Source: Protea cynaroides (taxonomy: Eukaryota; Streptophyta; Magnoliopsida; Proteales; Proteaceae). From it: a stretch of 64,000 nt of DNA. The notes beneath the pieces are model-generated. The model ran no database searches. It worked only from the letters and a program-made list of their open reading frames with translations, and was not told the origin of the DNA. The position numbers were made by a program, and so were the translations under genes. Within the stretch, counting starts at the first letter, position 1; the number at the start of each line of letters is the position of its first letter. Positions 35,301 through 50,200 of this stretch are shown here, one piece after another. Location of the stretch: positions 42,644,834-42,708,833 of the forward strand of contig CM053267.1 in NCBI GenBank assembly GCA_028583415.1, written 5' to 3'.

Positions 35301-38300
35301 GGACCCCTTTTGGAAATCATCCCTGGTGCTTTTATTTTCCCTCTTCCTCCCAAAGTTTTAGGATGTATCTATTATGACCATCTTCCTAGGTCTGCTCGTA
35401 CTAAACTAGATCCTAAGGCCCTTAAATGTGTCTTTCTTGGCTACTCTCCTACTACCAAAGGCTACAAATGCTACCACCCACCATCTTCCTAGGTCTGTTC
35501 GTACTAAACTAGATCCTAAGGCCCTTAAATGTGTCTTTCTTGGCTACTCTCCTACTACCAAAGGCTACAAATGCTACCACCCATCCATCAAACAAAGGCT
35601 CATTTCTAAGGATGTTACTTCTTGAGTCTATGCCCTTTTCCCCCCTCACATGCCACCTCTTCAGAGCGAGAGTAAAAGTGAAGAGGTGGTGATTATTCAC
35701 CCTCTACCTGTTCCACCTTTTCCCTTTGATATGGGAAAGATCAGGGACATGGACGTAGGAGATGTGATAGCATTTGAACCAGGGGGAGTTGGTATAGAAG
35801 GGGAACCTAGCATTGACAGAGGTGAAAAGGAGAAGAAGTTACATATGTACAAAAGAAGGGAGAGGAAGATGTGCCAACGATCCTCTTCTGATCCTCATCC
35901 TGAGCCTGAGCTTCCTTATTCAGGTAACATTCCTTTCCCTTCTTTTGATTTAGATCTCCCTATTGCTGTTCAGAAAGGAACAAAATTGCACTAATCCAAT
36001 AGCCAAGTTTGTTTTCTATGAGTCAAATCTCTCCTACAGATGTTGCTAACCGAGTGGTCCTCTCCTTGACTCATGTTCCCAATAATTTCACTAAGGCTAT
36101 AACTAACCCAAAGTGGAAAGAAGCTATGAGAGAGGAGAAGTAAGAACTTGAGAAAAACTGTAACTGGGAAATTGTTGATCTTCCAGAGGGAAGAATTCCA
36201 ATAGGATACAGGTGTTTTTTACTCAATTGTCCATTCCTTGAGTCCTATTCATAATTTCACTGAGGCTATGACGAACCCAAAGTGGAAAGAAGCTATAAGA
36301 GAAGAGATGAAAGCAACTGAGAAAAACTGTACCTGGGAACTTGTTGATCTTCCAGTAGGATGCAGATAGAGCTACTCAGTTAAACACCGGTCAAATGATA
36401 CCATTGAGAGATGCAAGGCTAGGTTGGAGGCCAAAGGATATAGTCAGGTATAGGGAATTGATTATCAGGATACATTTCCTCCAGTGGCTACGTTTAACTC
36501 AATATGAGTTCTCTTATTTTTAGCATCCAATCAGGGCTGGACACTAAATCAATTGAACATGAAAAATGCATTTCTCGACGGGGAACTGGAAAAGGAAGTG
36601 TATATTCAAATCCTTCCTGGCTTCAAGTTTCCTAAAGCTGAAGGTAAAGTGTGCTGGCTCAAAAAAGCTCGCTATGGTCTCAAACAGTCTCCAAAAGGCC
36701 AGGTTTGAAAGGTTAGACAAGCTATACTTCAGAATGGATACACACAAAGTCAAGCTGACCATACACTATTCACCCAACAAAGTAGCGGTCACATCACAAC
36801 CTTAATTGCTTATGTGAATGGCATTGTCGTAACTAGAAATGATCAAGGAGAAATAAAGAGGCTTAAGCCCTACTTAACTCAATAGTTTGAAATTAAAGAC
36901 CTTGGTTCCTTGACATATTTCTTGGGAATTAAAGTGTTAAGGTCAAAGAAGGGCACAAATATTTGTCATAGAAAGTTTGTGTTGGATCTCCTGAAGGAGA
37001 TAGGGATTTTGGGATATACACCCATGGATTCACTTATTAATCAAATTCACAAACAATGTGAAGATTGTGGACATCCCCTAATTGATGCATGGGGGTATCA
37101 AAGGCTGGTGGGAAAGCTGATCTACCTCTCTCACTCATCCAGACACTGCCTATGGTGTAGGGGTAGTGAGCAAGTTTATGGAAGCCCCTAAGAGTGGACA
37201 TTTGGATGCTGTATTGTATCCTCACGTACTTGCAGATTGAGAGCTATACTATGCAGATTAGGCAGGCTCTACCTCTGATAAAAGGTCGACACCAGGATAC
37301 CGCACATTTGTAGTTGGGAACTTGGATACTTGGAAAGTAAAAAAGCAATGTGTTGTGGCTAGATCAAGTGCAGAGGCAGAGTTTAGAGCAATCCTACATG
37401 AAGTCTGCGAACTCCTATAGTTGAAGAAATTGGCTCAGGAATTGGGGTCTGAAATTGAGGGTCCTATGCAGTTGTATTGTGCCAACAAGGCAGCCATCAG
37501 CATAGCACATAACCCCATGCAATACGATCATACAAAACACATTGAAGTTGGTCAGCATTTCATAAAAGAGAAAATCGACTTTATTTGTATCTGGACATCA
37601 CTTTTGTATTTCACTTCAGTAAATTAATTTATGCTGAAAAGCTACCGCCCATGTGCTGTCAGCAGGTCTCCGGCTTCCCCTTTTGAATTAGATCAAGATT
37701 TCACTCCTACAATCACTTATCGGTTGAGACAATACCCCGTTGGGCCCTCATTTCATGTAACACAAAGGAAATCAGTGGCCGTTCACATCACCCAAAAGAG
37801 TTAGGGATGCAACGAAAATGTGTAACTAAAAGCCAACACAAAGCTGAGCATAAGTTGAACAATTATTGGCTGCCAATTTTATCCATGTGAACATCTTGCC
37901 AACCAAAATGCTGGCCAAGCTTCAAAGGATAGAAGAGACTTGTTACATAGTCCGTTTTAGGGATTGGTGACTTATCCATTCAATGACTTTGGCACTGGAC
38001 GTTGCCCAAATAGCAGAATTCAATAATAGACCATCTATTGGAATTCCAACCTTCCTCCTTTCAGGGCCTATCCGAAAGAGAATCCAGTACCTCTCTATCG
38101 GTTAACGATATCGTATCAGGCTATCTAATTGACTAGCCCCGGATCCTAAAATTGCTCTCAATGGGCTGGAAGGATGAATGCAAATAGCAAGGCACTTCGC
38201 GTTCGTGAAGTGAGACTGGCTGCCACCTTCTTTTTTTTTTTTTGGGGGGGGGTGTTATACATCTTTCTTTTGTTTTTAAGATAATTCCTGTAAAATAATT

Positions 38301-41300
38301 TCCATTGAATCAACTTGAGTGGTCACGTCAACTGACTCTGCTTTGAAAAAGAAATACAAGTACAATACCCATTTAACTCCTTTGTTCTTTAAGTATTTGT
38401 ATCTAAAATTCCCGAAAGAGCAGGAATGAATTACGGTTTACAGCGCAAAATATGTTCTGACATTAACAACATCTCTTCCAAACCCTACTCATCAATGAAA
38501 GGTAAATTTTCAGACCAAAGATTGGATTGACTTTTAATAATTGTGAAGGAAAAAAATTTGGTTCCATAGAAATTTTACCAAAAAATAACAGGAAGCAAAA
38601 GCGGGGATGTTAATGAAAAGTACCAAATGTCCAATTGACATTCACCAAAACTCTTAGGAAGTGTGTTTCTAGAGTTACCACAGCGTGAGGTGAAGAATGG
38701 GTGTAGATCATGGGCAAAAGTATGTTTCTTTATAATGACAACAACCATTTATCATATACACCTTCTACATTTTGGATAAGCAACGCAAGAAATTTGTTGC
38801 TTAGCCATCGGTGTATTCCTTGGAATGATTCTTTCTCATATATAAGACCTTACTTATCAAACAGGAAAACAAGAATAACACGTGGAATATAACTTTAGCC
38901 GACAACAAAACTAAGAACAGCTGAATAAATAAGTAAAGGATAATCACTTCCCACACATATGAAAAGGAAAACAGAAAATAACTATAGAGCAGGTAGAAAA
39001 AGTAGCCACCAATACTTTAACAAACCTCTGCCATTTTGACATTTAGATCCTCGGAAAGTTGATCTATTGATGTATTTGCATCAACATCAAAAATTCCCTC
39101 TGCTCGCATAACGATATAACCAGTTTTTTTCTGGATTTCCTCCTGTCTTACAGAAAAGCTATAAAAGAATAAATACAAGCAAAAACAACTGCAGATTCAA
39201 AATTCAATCTAAATTTGAAGGACATGGTCCAGATTTGCAATAAAAGGAAGTTAACTAAATTGTCTACGAAGTATTATCTATGCACAGAAAATTTGCACCA
39301 GGCGCAACCACATACCAAATAGATTAGCTCACTATAACATTTTTCCTTCATGTAACACAGTTTACCAGTTCATTATGTATATAAGTTTGCACTGTTTAGT
39401 CCTCGTCTCATTTTGAATAAAGTTTTAAAATGATCTGAAATTATAAAAAATATCCAAGTTAAATAAGGTTGTCATATTACAACCTGGTGGTCATGGGTTC
39501 GAAACACGGAAACAGTCTCCCCATGTTGTGGGGGTAAGGCCGCGTACATTCTGCCCCTCCTCATACCCTACAATAGCGGGAGCCTCATGCACTGGGACGC
39601 CCTTTTTTTTATCCAAGTTAAATAAGGCATTAGAATCACTAATACAACCACAATTTTTAAGAAAACTGCAAATGCGTTATGATGATTCTACTTTACGACA
39701 CAGTCAGTCTTACAAGACAATTAGATCATGAAAACTAGATCAGCTATTAGTTAGAAATATTACAATATTTAGACAGCTAGTTACATGCCAAACAAGTCAG
39801 CTTCAGCTTCAGTGGGTGGTAATGACATTTCCACTTGGTTTATTTGCACTAATGAACTGAAAAATGACATTGTGACCCATCATTTTGTGTACAATTAAGT
39901 GTAACTTTATGACCAGAGAACTATATTTTGGCAGTAGTAAAAAAGAGAGAAAATTGGGGGAAGGGGCGGGGGGGAAGAAATATTGTGAAGTCATAAATGT
40001 TGCTCGTATAGTCATATTACTTACTATGTAATGCATGCTCTTTGTTCCAAAGAAGGATTAAAATCTCACCATCATCATGAGAGTTAATGAAATGATCCGA
40101 CTGAATTTCATTTCCTAAATGAGAGGTTAAAATTTAACATAGTTGATTAATCTAGACTGTGATTTCTATGGTGGTATCTATGCCATATAGCCCATATCAT
40201 AATCAATTGAAATATTTACTGGATAAAGCAGGAATGAACTACCATATGAATTTGCTAATTTTCTTCTATGAAAAGTTACAGTTCAAGACTTCAAGGCAGA
40301 CAAGGACCCTTCCCAGATAAGACTCTATATTTTGTCCTAGCCATTAGGTATTTGGATTCGTAATCAACTTTGAGTTAATAGCTAGGGTTTTGTGTGAAGA
40401 TCTGCCGAGATAACCAAGACGAAGCTTTCTTTGAGCAAGGTTGTTCATCAAAATTACATTTCTTGCATGGGAAGCTATAGCTTTGGCATTGACCATTTCT
40501 TTGAGGCCATTTCTCTGGTACTTCCATCATCAAAATACCATTAAACTCATCAAACCTGTATTTCCAATTCCTATTTACCCCATTCTCACCTGAATACAAC
40601 CAAACCTTGATCGATCATCCAGTTTTGCCCATAATTATCTGTTATTTTCCAAGCTATAACAGAACCTTCTACCATACCCATTAACCTTCTATGATGCCTA
40701 TTTTCTCATCAATTCTATCATATTTCTCCTTGATTTTTAATCCCTTAAACCCTAGCTCCAATCTGGCCCCTAAAACTCTATCTCTTGCAACTTCTAGTGC
40801 TACTAGGAGTTTTAATTCTTACAAACAGCATCTATTAATTCTCTGGGTTCTCATAAACAGCAGTTATTCTCTCCCCTGATTTTCTCGACCAGTTGCTTTC
40901 CTAATGCTATACTCTCTGGGTTCTCATAAACAGCAGCTATTCTCTCCCCTGATTTTCTTGACCAGTTGCTTTCCTAATGCTATACTAATACTTCCTTTCA
41001 TTCTTTGGGATCTGAAACTCCAGTCCTACATCACTCCTTCCTTTATCTACTTTCTTCTATTCTCCTTGGTCCAAACATATCCAATACAGTTTCTATAAAT
41101 TTATTCAACCAATAAAATTTGGAAGTATTTCTTCCCCCAACCTCTGTCCCCTTCTTCAAGTCTGAAGTATCAGAGTACTAGACTCATGTTTAAGTCACAG
41201 AATTATAACCTATAGCCAACTCAATTTCTCAATATTTATAGATTGCCTAATAAATTTCGTTAGTCCAGCAAACTAGAAATTTTTACCATTATATTCTACA

Positions 41301-42393
41301 TTGATTAATTTCTTATGGTTTCATTGATTCCGTTTGATTATGCCTTTCCTTGATCCTATGTCAGATCAAGTCATAGTCAAGGTGTTAGTGTGTTAGCCTG
41401 CCACAATGAAAATTTGAGTATGTATTGTTACCAAGAAAGTCTGCTGATGAGAAAGCACCAACACTTGGTAACAAAATAGAAAATAAGAAAAGAAATGAAG
41501 GAAGAGAGAGAGCGAGCATAATCGAATTAGTTGGTACTGGTTTCCTCCTTGTAATTTATATTTATATAAAATAGAAAATAACCATCAGATAGGGTCTAGA
41601 GATAAAGTAGACTCAAAATAAGAAAAAAGAAACTAGGTCAAGGAAACTAATAAAGGAAACTAATTAGGAGTCCATCAGTCCACACGATTAGGACTAAGAC
41701 TAACTGCTTTGACTCAAAGCAGTTGATTAGGTAGCATATTCATTTCTTAGTCAAAGCAGTTAGGTAGCAAATTCATTTCATTACACAACCACCACCAACC
41801 CCCCACCACAAAAAGCCGGAGCATGGGGGATGTGAGAGCTTCATCTTGAAACAATGTAGCAACGGAAGCAGTAGCAGCACAGTGTAGGGTCACTATAAAC
41901 CATGTAGTAGTAGCCGCAACAGTAGAGCAGACACCTAGCAGCAACAACAGCACAGTATAAGTCACTGTGAACTAAGTAGTAGTAGTAGCGGCAGTAGCAA
42001 GAGCAGCAATAATGGCTCCACGACCGAAGAGGTAGTAAAGGTTGCATCACGTGAAGATAGTAGAAGTTGCATCAAGTGCAAGTAGTAGAGGTTGCATCAG
42101 GTTCAACCGGTAGTAGAGGTTGCATTAGATGCAGCCATGCAGGTAGTAGAGGCTACAACACGTGCAGGTAGTAGAGGCTGCATCAAGTGCAAGTAGTAGT
42201 GGCTGCATCAGATGCAAGAAATAGAGATTGCATCAGGTGCATGTAGTAAAGATTGCATCACGTGCAACTGTAGTAGGCAGCAGTTAGTGAAGGTTGCATC
42301 ACATGCAATTGTAGTAGATTGCAGGTAATAGACTGCATCATGAGCATGACAGTAGTAGACTAAGTTCTCTTCAATAAGCAGACACAAACTTCA

Positions 42394-42428
<35 letters not shown>

Positions 42429-45400
42429 GACACACACACATATATATATATACACACACACACAAAATCTCCCCCTCACGTGGAACATTCCACGTGGACA
42501 AATCACAGTGGGAGACATCAAACTATAGGATATAGATTAGAATATCTATAGGAATAAGATATCTAAATTTCAAAACCATCCAACGGTCGATTAAGAAATA
42601 TGTTGAAGCCTCAGTGTGACTAGGAATAGGGTAATGATATCCAAGTGGATTTTTTACATTATTTGAAAAGTCAAAGATCCAGTCAACAAATGTGGACCAA
42701 AAATGGCAGGCAAGTAGTTAATTATAACTAGGATAAGTCATCAAATTTTAGGGACGATCCAATGGTGGACATGAGAGATATCAAGAAATCCTAGTTGAAG
42801 TAGAATTCCTCGATTCAGAGGCAGGAAGCTAGTAGCAGTAGATCAGAACAGATCTGATCATGTCAGTATTGCAGGCATCTGTTCACCAGATCAGATCTAT
42901 AGCAATAGTAGAACAGCAGCATTAGCAGATCAAAGCCATATCTGATTAATAGCAGTAGCAGGATAACAGCAGTAGCATATCGAAACCAGATCGGATCAGA
43001 TCTCTATACATCTATAGTAGCAACCAATAGCAGTAGCAAATCTGAGCAAAATAGTAGATCTAATCAATGACAGAGAGCAGATCAGTGTTCACAGCAGCAA
43101 TATATCAACAACATAGTAGCAAGTCAGTAGTGTAGTTCAGATCAGCAAAAATAGTAGTAGCAGTCACAAGTAAAAAAAAAAAAAAGATCTTGTAGAAGAT
43201 CTGTTCAGCAATAGATGGCAGCAGATCTTGAAGAAAAAAAAAGATCTTGAGCAGCAGTAAATATCAGCAGATCTGGAGCGTCTTCGAGATCTGATCATCA
43301 ATAGATAGCAGCAGATCTGGTAAAGAATTTTGACCAGCAGATCTTGATAGGCAGCGCTCGATAATAGCAGTAGATATAAAGGATCGAAATCTGCTCGATC
43401 AGATTTTGATGAGAAGCACTCGATAATTGTAGTAGATATCAAAATAAAGGGATCAAAATCTGATTTAAGAAACTAGAACTTGATAACAGCAGCAGGTAGT
43501 AACACAAAAGAAAATCAAATCTGATTAGATCTGAAAATTAACCATAGAGCTGAGCAGATCAGATCTGGAAAGACCAGTAGATCTCGATAGCAGAACTAAG
43601 TAGGGTAAATAGGAAAAGGCAGAAACAGCAGAGGCAGCAATGGTGGCTAAACACCATGATGAAGAACTTTAGATGACTCTCAAAACGGTAATTCGCTCTA
43701 ATACCATGTAACAAAATAGAAAATAAGAGAAGAAATAAAGAAAGAGAGAGAAAGAGAGCAAAATCGAATTAGTTGGTACTGCTCTCCTCCTTATAGTTTA
43801 TATTTATAGAAAATAGAAAACAACTATCAGATAGGATCTAGGACTCTACAAGTTAAAGTCACAAACTAAAGATAAAGTAAACTCAGAATAAGAAAAGGAA
43901 ATTAACAAGCCTAATTAGTAAAGGGAAACTAATAAACTAACTAGGAGTCCATCAGTCCACACGATTAGGACCAACTGCTTAGTCAAAGCAGTTACTCAGG
44001 TAGCATATTTCATTTCATTATGCTAACACACTTAAACCCCATAACATGCAGATTTGGTATGGATCCCACCAAGAAGACAATCAAGCAACGGTAAACCAAA
44101 TCATTAAATCACTTCTGCATAAAATCTGATAAATGCCTACTTCAAGCCTTACCTTTGAATCATTCTCATCAAAGATTTCACCAACAATTTCTTCAACAAC
44201 ATCTTCCAGAGTTACTATCTGCTCCACCCATGAAAGAGAAGACAAATGTGTAAGGTTTCAGCAGATGAAATGTGGCATTCCCTGCATATAAGTTGCTGAT
44301 AATATACATAGAGATGCAAAACAGATTCTCAAATTAACATTATTTAATGGTGGAATTTCCAAGAAAATTGGCAATCAACTGGAATGATAGGGCCAAAATT
44401 TTGATAAATAGAATATTCTGTAGGCAAAATTTGTGAATTCAAACTCAAATTGCACTTACTAAAATCACAGGGTGACTTTGTACAGAATTGGTATATACAT
44501 AAAGCAAGTCAGACCAATCTGTCCAACTTGTGAGCATTTCAAGTAAGGGGTGCATGCCAAAGGGAGAATAAAATCAAAATAGAAATGAAAAGAAATTGTA
44601 CACATTTAGAGGATGTAACACAGATCTCACACCATGTCATCATATCTGAACATAATACTTTGGGTATCATCACAGGTCACCTATCATACCCTAGTGGCGG
44701 CCACACAGTTCAGCAAGGATCATGAACATACTTGCCAAGGCGCCACCTTGGTGTCCAGGCGATTCCCCAGATCCTAGGCAAGTGAGCACCTTTGTTTGCA
44801 CAACTGCACGGCTTTTTTCTTCTCCCCAACAGAAGGGAAGAAGATTTGTTTGACTCAACTGCTGCTTCCGGGGACCGACTGTTCCTACGAGAAGATATTT
44901 CTTCTCCTTCCTCTGTTTTCTGTTTCCTTTCTTCTTTTATTGTCCTACTTCTCCATCTTCCTTCTTTTCTCTGTTTTGATTTTTTTTTTCCCTTTTTCTT
45001 CTCCATCTTTCTTCTTCTTCTTCTTCTTCTTCTTTTGGTTTTCATTTCCCTTCTCTTTCTCCGTCTTCCTTCTTCTCTGTTTTGATTTCTTTCGTCTCCT
45101 TCTGTTTCTTCTTCTCCTCCTTCTTTTCCTCCTTCTTGAGGAAAGGAACCCTAGGCATCAAGACTTAGGTCCACGGGATCTGTGGGCTGTGGACTGTGGG
45201 CCTGTCTGAGTTCATTTGCAATGCTAAGTGGGACTGAGTCTGTGGGCCTGTCTGAGCCCATTTGCAGTATATCACTTATTGGTGAGAGATTGGGCTTCCT
45301 GGGCCTTCCATTAGATCATTACTGTTGAGCCCATTTGTACAAAATTAAAAATCCTCATTAACAGGTTTGCAGGCCTAGGTGGCCAAGATGACGCCTAAGC

Positions 45401-47220
45401 ACTGGTTTAGGCAACTAGGCACCTCGCCACTGCCTCGGGTTGCCATGACAATGTCTCGAAGTGGTTACATATATCATGACCACTAGAAAAATCAACTCCA
45501 ATACATACTTCTAGTTGTCTAAAGTGTTCTGTTTATCATTTTTCCAGCTATCCATGAATTTCATGTGCATTTACTATATGTTGAATACTGATACTGCCAC
45601 CAATAGGGGCAATTAATCATTGTGAATGTTGCAATAGACATCGAATTTATAATGTTTTGAAATATAAAAACCCAGCAGTACGGCCAGCTTCAAAATATAA
45701 AGCTTTGATGTTCAAACAAACAGCAATGGCAGGAACATACCCCCACGGTTCCACCATATTCATTAAGAACGACAGCCATGTGGACCTTCCTGATGCGAAA
45801 CTCTCTAAGAAGATTCCATACAGACATTGAATCTGAAATACAATCAATAAACGATTTGTTAATAGAAGCAAAATATGAGACATAAAACAGCTGAAACAAT
45901 AGCCAATCTACATCCACATACAGCATTAAGTAATCCAAATCGCCTTCCAATGATGAACATTTTAGCTTCTATCTATCTTGGGCCTTTTGTAACCGTGTAG
46001 GGAGGATGAACTGCTCTTATTTATTTGCTTTGGCTTTTGTTGGCTGCCTGGCTAGCAGACCAGTTGTACTATTCTTACTTCAAATTCTTTAAAATAAAGC
46101 CAGTTATTCATCCAAGGACAGGAGTAATATACGTAGCAATGCCATCCCAATAAAACAAGACAGAACTACAAAAGTAATAAAAGTATTAATGATTACCTGG
46201 CACAAAGTATGCAGGCTTGTGTGCAATATCTCCCACAAAAGAGTTTTCTATTAGCTCACCCTTTAAATTAAACATATTACAATTCCACATGCAATGAGAA
46301 TGCCTCTTAAACTCATTAAAACTTCCAATAATTTTGTGTGTAAAAGTAGCAGACCTTTTGGACATAATCCAGCATATCCATTGCATATGTGATACCAACT
46401 ATATTGTCAACACGCTGCTCAAAAACAGGCACCCTAGGAATATATCCAAATTAATAATTAGCATATAAGTATATAACAATAAGTATGAAGTATTGAATTT
46501 ACAATTTTTACACATATAACATAATAGAAAAATAAGAGAAGATGGAGAGAATCGATGTATAAAGGAAAGAGAGAGTGTATGTGTGTATATGTGTTTCTCC
46601 TCTCCTTGTAACTTGTATTTATAGAAAATACAAAACAACTATTAGATAGAATCTAGGACTCTACAAGTCAGAATCCTAGTCACAAACTAAAGACAAAGTA
46701 AATTCCAAATAAGAAAAAGAAACTAACAAGCCTAATTGATAAAGGAAACTAATAAACTAATTAGGAGTCCATATACTAATAGGAAATCTAATTACAATCA
46801 AGGATCAAAGTGCCGGTTTCGAGACCTGTTTTGGTCAAGCTCGAAACCGGCACAACTCGGCGAAACCACCGAAACCAGGCCAAAACCTGGTATTTTCTAC
46901 CAGCTTTATTGACTCCATGGTTTCGAGGCTTAAAAATATTTTTTTTGGTCTGATTTTTTTTGTGTACCCTATTTAAACTATCTTACACCTATTTCTAATG
47001 TTAGTTTGCAAAAAAGATATAGAAAATAGCTACATGTGGTGTGGACCAATGTTTGGTAGTGTACGCTGAAATAATACACAAATGTCACAATGTAGTAATG
47101 TACTAAGCTACTAACTACTAAACCACTAATTAACAACATTTATTAAAAATTGTAACAATTTCTCAAAGAAACAACCAGCAAGTATACAACCAGAAATTAA
47201 AAGAGAAGAAGATTGAGGAG

Positions 47221-47261
<41 letters not shown>

Positions 47262-50200
47262 CGACACAGCAATGTGTTGTAGCCCAAATCGTTGAATAGC
47301 TCTCCTCTCTACCTTGTATTTATAGAGAAAGAAAATAAACAGATTTATAAGGAAAATCTCTATTCTAAGAAGAGACAATAAGAAAAGATTACAATAATAA
47401 AATAAAAGAAAATAAATGTGTAATTGATTAAAGAAGGAAGAGAAAGGGGAGCAGCACTAGATATTTTTGGCGTTAGCTAGCGCCAGCTATATCTAGTGGG
47501 TCCCAGTGGGCCTATGGGCCTATGGGCCAACTTCGTAACACCCTCCCTCAAGCTGCAGTGTACAAATCGGCCAATCCAAGCTTATAACAGTTCAACCGAT
47601 ATGCTGGTCCAAATAGAGGTTTAGTGAGAACATCCGCAAGTTGATTTGAAGATGAAACAAATGAAGTTACAACAAGTTTCTTTAAAACCGCATCATGGAC
47701 AAAATGATAATCCACTTCTATATGCTTGGTACGTTCATGAAACATTGAATTACTGGCAATATAGATCGCAGCCTGATTATCACACTTTAAGGTCATAGGC
47801 TGAGAAATAGGAAATCCCAACTCTTGCAGAAGATTTTTCAGCCACATTAATTCAGCAGTAGTCTGTGCCATAGCACGGTATTCAGATTCAGCACTAGATT
47901 TGGAGACAGTGGTTTGCTTCTTACTTCGCCAAGTGACGAGATTGCCACCAACGAAAGTACAATAACCTGTTGTGGAACGTCTAACACCATCTGCCCCAGC
48001 CCAATCAGCATCTGAAAATCCAACAATATCAAGATGGCGATGTCGGGAATAAACAAGACCCATACCTGGAGATTTCTTGAGATAGCGCAAGATACGACAG
48101 GCCGCCTCCCAATGGACAACTTTAGGAGCTTGCATAAATTGACTCACCACTCCAACAGCATAAGAAAGGTCAGGTCTAGTAACAGTATGATAAATTAACT
48201 TCCCAACCAACCGCCTATATTGATGAACATCAGAATATTCAGGACTATTACATGTTTCAAATTTCTGATGTGGATCCATAGGAGTTTCAACCGGCTTGGT
48301 GCCAAGAAGACCTGTTTCTGCAAGGAGATCGATGATATGCTTGCGTTGGGAAAAACTGATATTAGTACGGCCTCGAACTACTTCAATACCAAGAAAATAG
48401 TGAAGGAGTCCTAAGTCCTTCATCTGAAAGTGGGTATTTAGGTGAGACTTAAGTTCTGTAATACCCAACTTATCATTCCCTGTAATAATTATATCGTCCA
48501 CCTAGACAGCAATGATATTAACAGTAGCCTGATGACGACGTACAAAAACAGAATGATCTGAATAGCAAGTAGTAAAGCTAAGACTAGTAATGACAGTGCT
48601 AAATTTATCAAACCACGCACGAGGAGACTGCTTTAGTCCATATATTGGTTTTAATAACTTGCAAACTTTAGTGGAATTCCCTCCCTGAGCAACATACCCC
48701 GGAGGTTGGTCCATGTATACCTCCTCAAGAAGATCCCCATACAAGAACTCATTTTTTGACATCCATTTGATACAAGGGCCAATCAAAATTGACAGCCATG
48801 GAAACAAGTACCCGGACCGAATTGAGACGGGCCACAGGAGAGAATGTCTCAAAATAGTCTACCCCATAGGTTTGAGTGTACCCCTTGGCAACTAACAGTG
48901 CTTTCAGCCGTTCAACAGAGCCATCTAAGTTATGTTTCACAATATAGACCCATCTGCACTTCACAACTGAGTGGCCAGGTGGGAGGTCAACAAGAATCCA
49001 AGTCTGACGGGAGGTCAGAGTATCTATTTCATCATTCATAGCAGCATGACACTCTGGATGGGACAAGGCTTGGGATAGGGTAGTGGGTACAAAGGTAGCA
49101 GCCAAAGAGTAAACAAGTCGCTATTGAGAAGTGGGTAGACGGGCAGTAGTAACAAAGTGCTCAATGGGAAAGGTAACCAAGGATTTCTGTGTACAAGTAC
49201 TTTTACCTTTTCGGAGAGCAATGGGTAGGTCAGAGTCGACCGCAGAACCAGGGATAGTGTCAGCAGTAGCCGGAGCAGTAATCGTAGTAGGTGGAGCAAC
49301 CTGAGTGCGACGGGTATAGACCTATAAGGGTTGCGAAGTTTGGGGTGGGATGGAGGGGGTTTCAGAAACAGATGGAATGGAGGTGGGTTCATCATCAGAA
49401 GGAATGAGAGGTAAAGGAATATCAGTGGAAGGTAAATTGGTGGGAACAGGAATAGAGTAGTATGGCTTGTCTTCAAAAAAGGTTACATCATGACTGACAA
49501 AATGACGCCGAGTAATAGAGTCAAAACATCGGTAACCTTTCTGAGTACGAGAGTAGCCAAGGAAAATACATTTGATAGACCAGAGAGATAATTTGTTCAC
49601 TTTAGGATGTATGATGTGGACAAAACACGTACTACCAAAAACACGAGGAGAAACTGAAAATAAGGGAGTATTAGGATAGAGAAGTTTAAAAAGAATTTTA
49701 TTGTGGAGGACAGAAGAAGACATCCTGTTAATCAGGTAGCAGACAGTTAAAACAGCATCACTCCAATAATACTTAGGAACATTCAAATGGAGTATGAGAG
49801 ACCTAGCAATATCCAAAAGATGTCTATTTTTACGCTCAGCAACTCCATTTGTTTAAGAGTGTAAGCACAACTGGTATGGTGTATAATGCCATTGGCAAAA
49901 CAGAAATCAGAGATGGCAGACTGAAAATATTCAAGGGCATTATTAGTACGTAGAACTTTGATAGGAGTATCAAATTGAGTGATAATTTCTTTATGAAAAC
50001 CCTTGAAAATATTAATAAATTCAGACCGTTCTTTTATTAAGTAGAGCCATGTCATGCGGGAATAATCGTCCACAAAGGTTACAAAATAAGAGAAACCAAG
50101 ACGATTGGGAATTCGAAAAGGTCCCCAAACATCAGAATGAACTAAAGAAAACGGAGAAGATTGCCTAGGTTTTTAACTAGTTGGAAAAGAGGAACGATGA

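Larger units (their letters stand above)
41467..44028 (-). mobile_element. Non-autonomous LTR retrotransposon (2.56 kb)
   Basis: Two direct repeats (41467-41789 and 43707-44028) flank an interior with no gag or pol. On the minus strand the 5' LTR is followed by TGGTATTAGAGC, an initiator-Met primer site, and a purine-rich tract precedes the 3' LTR. A 5-bp duplication CACTT flanks the whole (41462-41466, 44029-44033). One LTR end has mutated (TG to GG on the plus strand at 41467). The interior is minisatellite and CAG/GATC-type repeats, so it must rely on proteins from another element. Confidence 0.8.

Noticed and set aside
37980..38220. Possible organelle DNA insertion
   Set aside because: It looks different in composition, but I cannot match it to any plastid or mitochondrial gene with confidence.
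42030..42350. CRISPR-like array of short repeats with spacers
   Set aside because: Repeats are degenerate, spacers short and related to each other, and the sequence is a minisatellite inside a plant LTR element.
44710..45209. Overlapping frames of 97-137 codons
   Set aside because: Products of a CTT-rich tract (Leu/Phe/Ser or Lys/Arg runs).
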